DNA of 5,534 nt from an uncultured Ruminiclostridium sp. GTDB taxonomy: Bacteria > Bacillota > Clostridia > Oscillospirales > Ruminococcaceae. This document shows positions 5,450-5,534 of the stretch, piece after piece. The notes under the pieces are model-generated. The model saw only the letters and a list, made by a program, of their open reading frames with translations. It searched no databases and had not been told where the DNA came from. How positions within the stretch are numbered: position 1 is the stretch's first letter; every line of letters starts with the position of its first letter. Location of the stretch: positions 1 through 5,534 of the forward strand of contig CAKSIR010000136.1 in assembly GCA_934462775.1 (NCBI GenBank), written 5' to 3'. Made by a program: the position numbers and the translations under genes.

Positions 5450-5534
5450 TCAGACTGTCGAAAAAGCCAAATTTAAAGTTTTCGTCCACCTTTTTCAAAA
5501 GGTTGTGGGTACTTAGGGCAACGCCCTAAGGCGC
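5450..5534. repeat. Structured intergenic element, incomplete at the window edge
   Basis: After the terminator hairpin this non-coding stretch holds two further inverted repeats: ACCTTT/AAAGGT (5488-5493/5498-5503) and a perfect CTTAGGGC/GCCCTAAG (5512-5519/5523-5530) around an AAC loop. Together with the AAAGTTTTCGTCCACC block, this resembles a multicopy intergenic sequence I associate with Ruminococcus-type genomes. Repetition cannot be shown here because only one copy is in view. The element continues past the window edge. Confidence 0.45.

Noticed and set aside
1..5534. CRISPR array, tRNA or rRNA genes, insertion sequence or phage genes
   Set aside because: No regularly spaced repeats, tRNA-like cloverleaf, transposase motif or phage protein was seen by eye on either strand.

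Overview
The window looks like chromosomal DNA from a Gram-positive gut Firmicute, probably a Ruminococcus or Oscillospiraceae relative. This is inferred from the mid-range GC, strong AGGAGG-type ribosome binding sites, a TTG start, a Gram-positive-style signal peptide, an energy-coupling factor (ECF) transporter, and a 3' intergenic element of a style I associate with that group. No outer-membrane B12 receptor is present.

Layout. Positions 1-286 hold the 5' part of a minus-strand zinc-ribbon protein that runs out of the window. Positions 287-511 are a divergent intergenic region with a near-consensus sigma-A-type promoter on each strand, a 15-bp palindrome between them, and a 10-bp perfect inverted repeat that brackets the rightward -10 box and reaches the ribosome binding site. 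Positions 512-5423 are a tightly packed four-gene plus-strand operon: a membrane-anchored transcobalamin-like protein, an EcfT transmembrane coupling protein (TTG start), a fused double EcfA ATPase, and an S component resembling CbrT (cobalamin). The junctions are a 1-bp gap, a 28-bp overlap and an 8-bp overlap, which suggests translational coupling. Positions 5424-5534 hold a strong hairpin whose T-run lies on the minus strand, so it best fits termination of an unseen leftward gene. A structured intergenic repeat follows and runs off the end.

How the genes work together. The S component, EcfT and the fused ATPase form a complete stand-alone (group I-type) ECF importer. The first gene encodes a signal peptide, an alpha/alpha-toroid domain, a two-helix membrane hairpin, and a DUF4430 domain. 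Toroid plus DUF4430-like beta domain is the architecture of animal intrinsic factor and transcobalamin, which clamp cobalamin between the two domains. My main inference is that this is a surface corrinoid-capture protein that hands its ligand to the ECF importer. That is unusual, because ECF S components normally bind their vitamin directly with no separate binding protein. Cobalamin as substrate is inferred from family resemblance, and no B12 riboswitch is visible to corroborate it.
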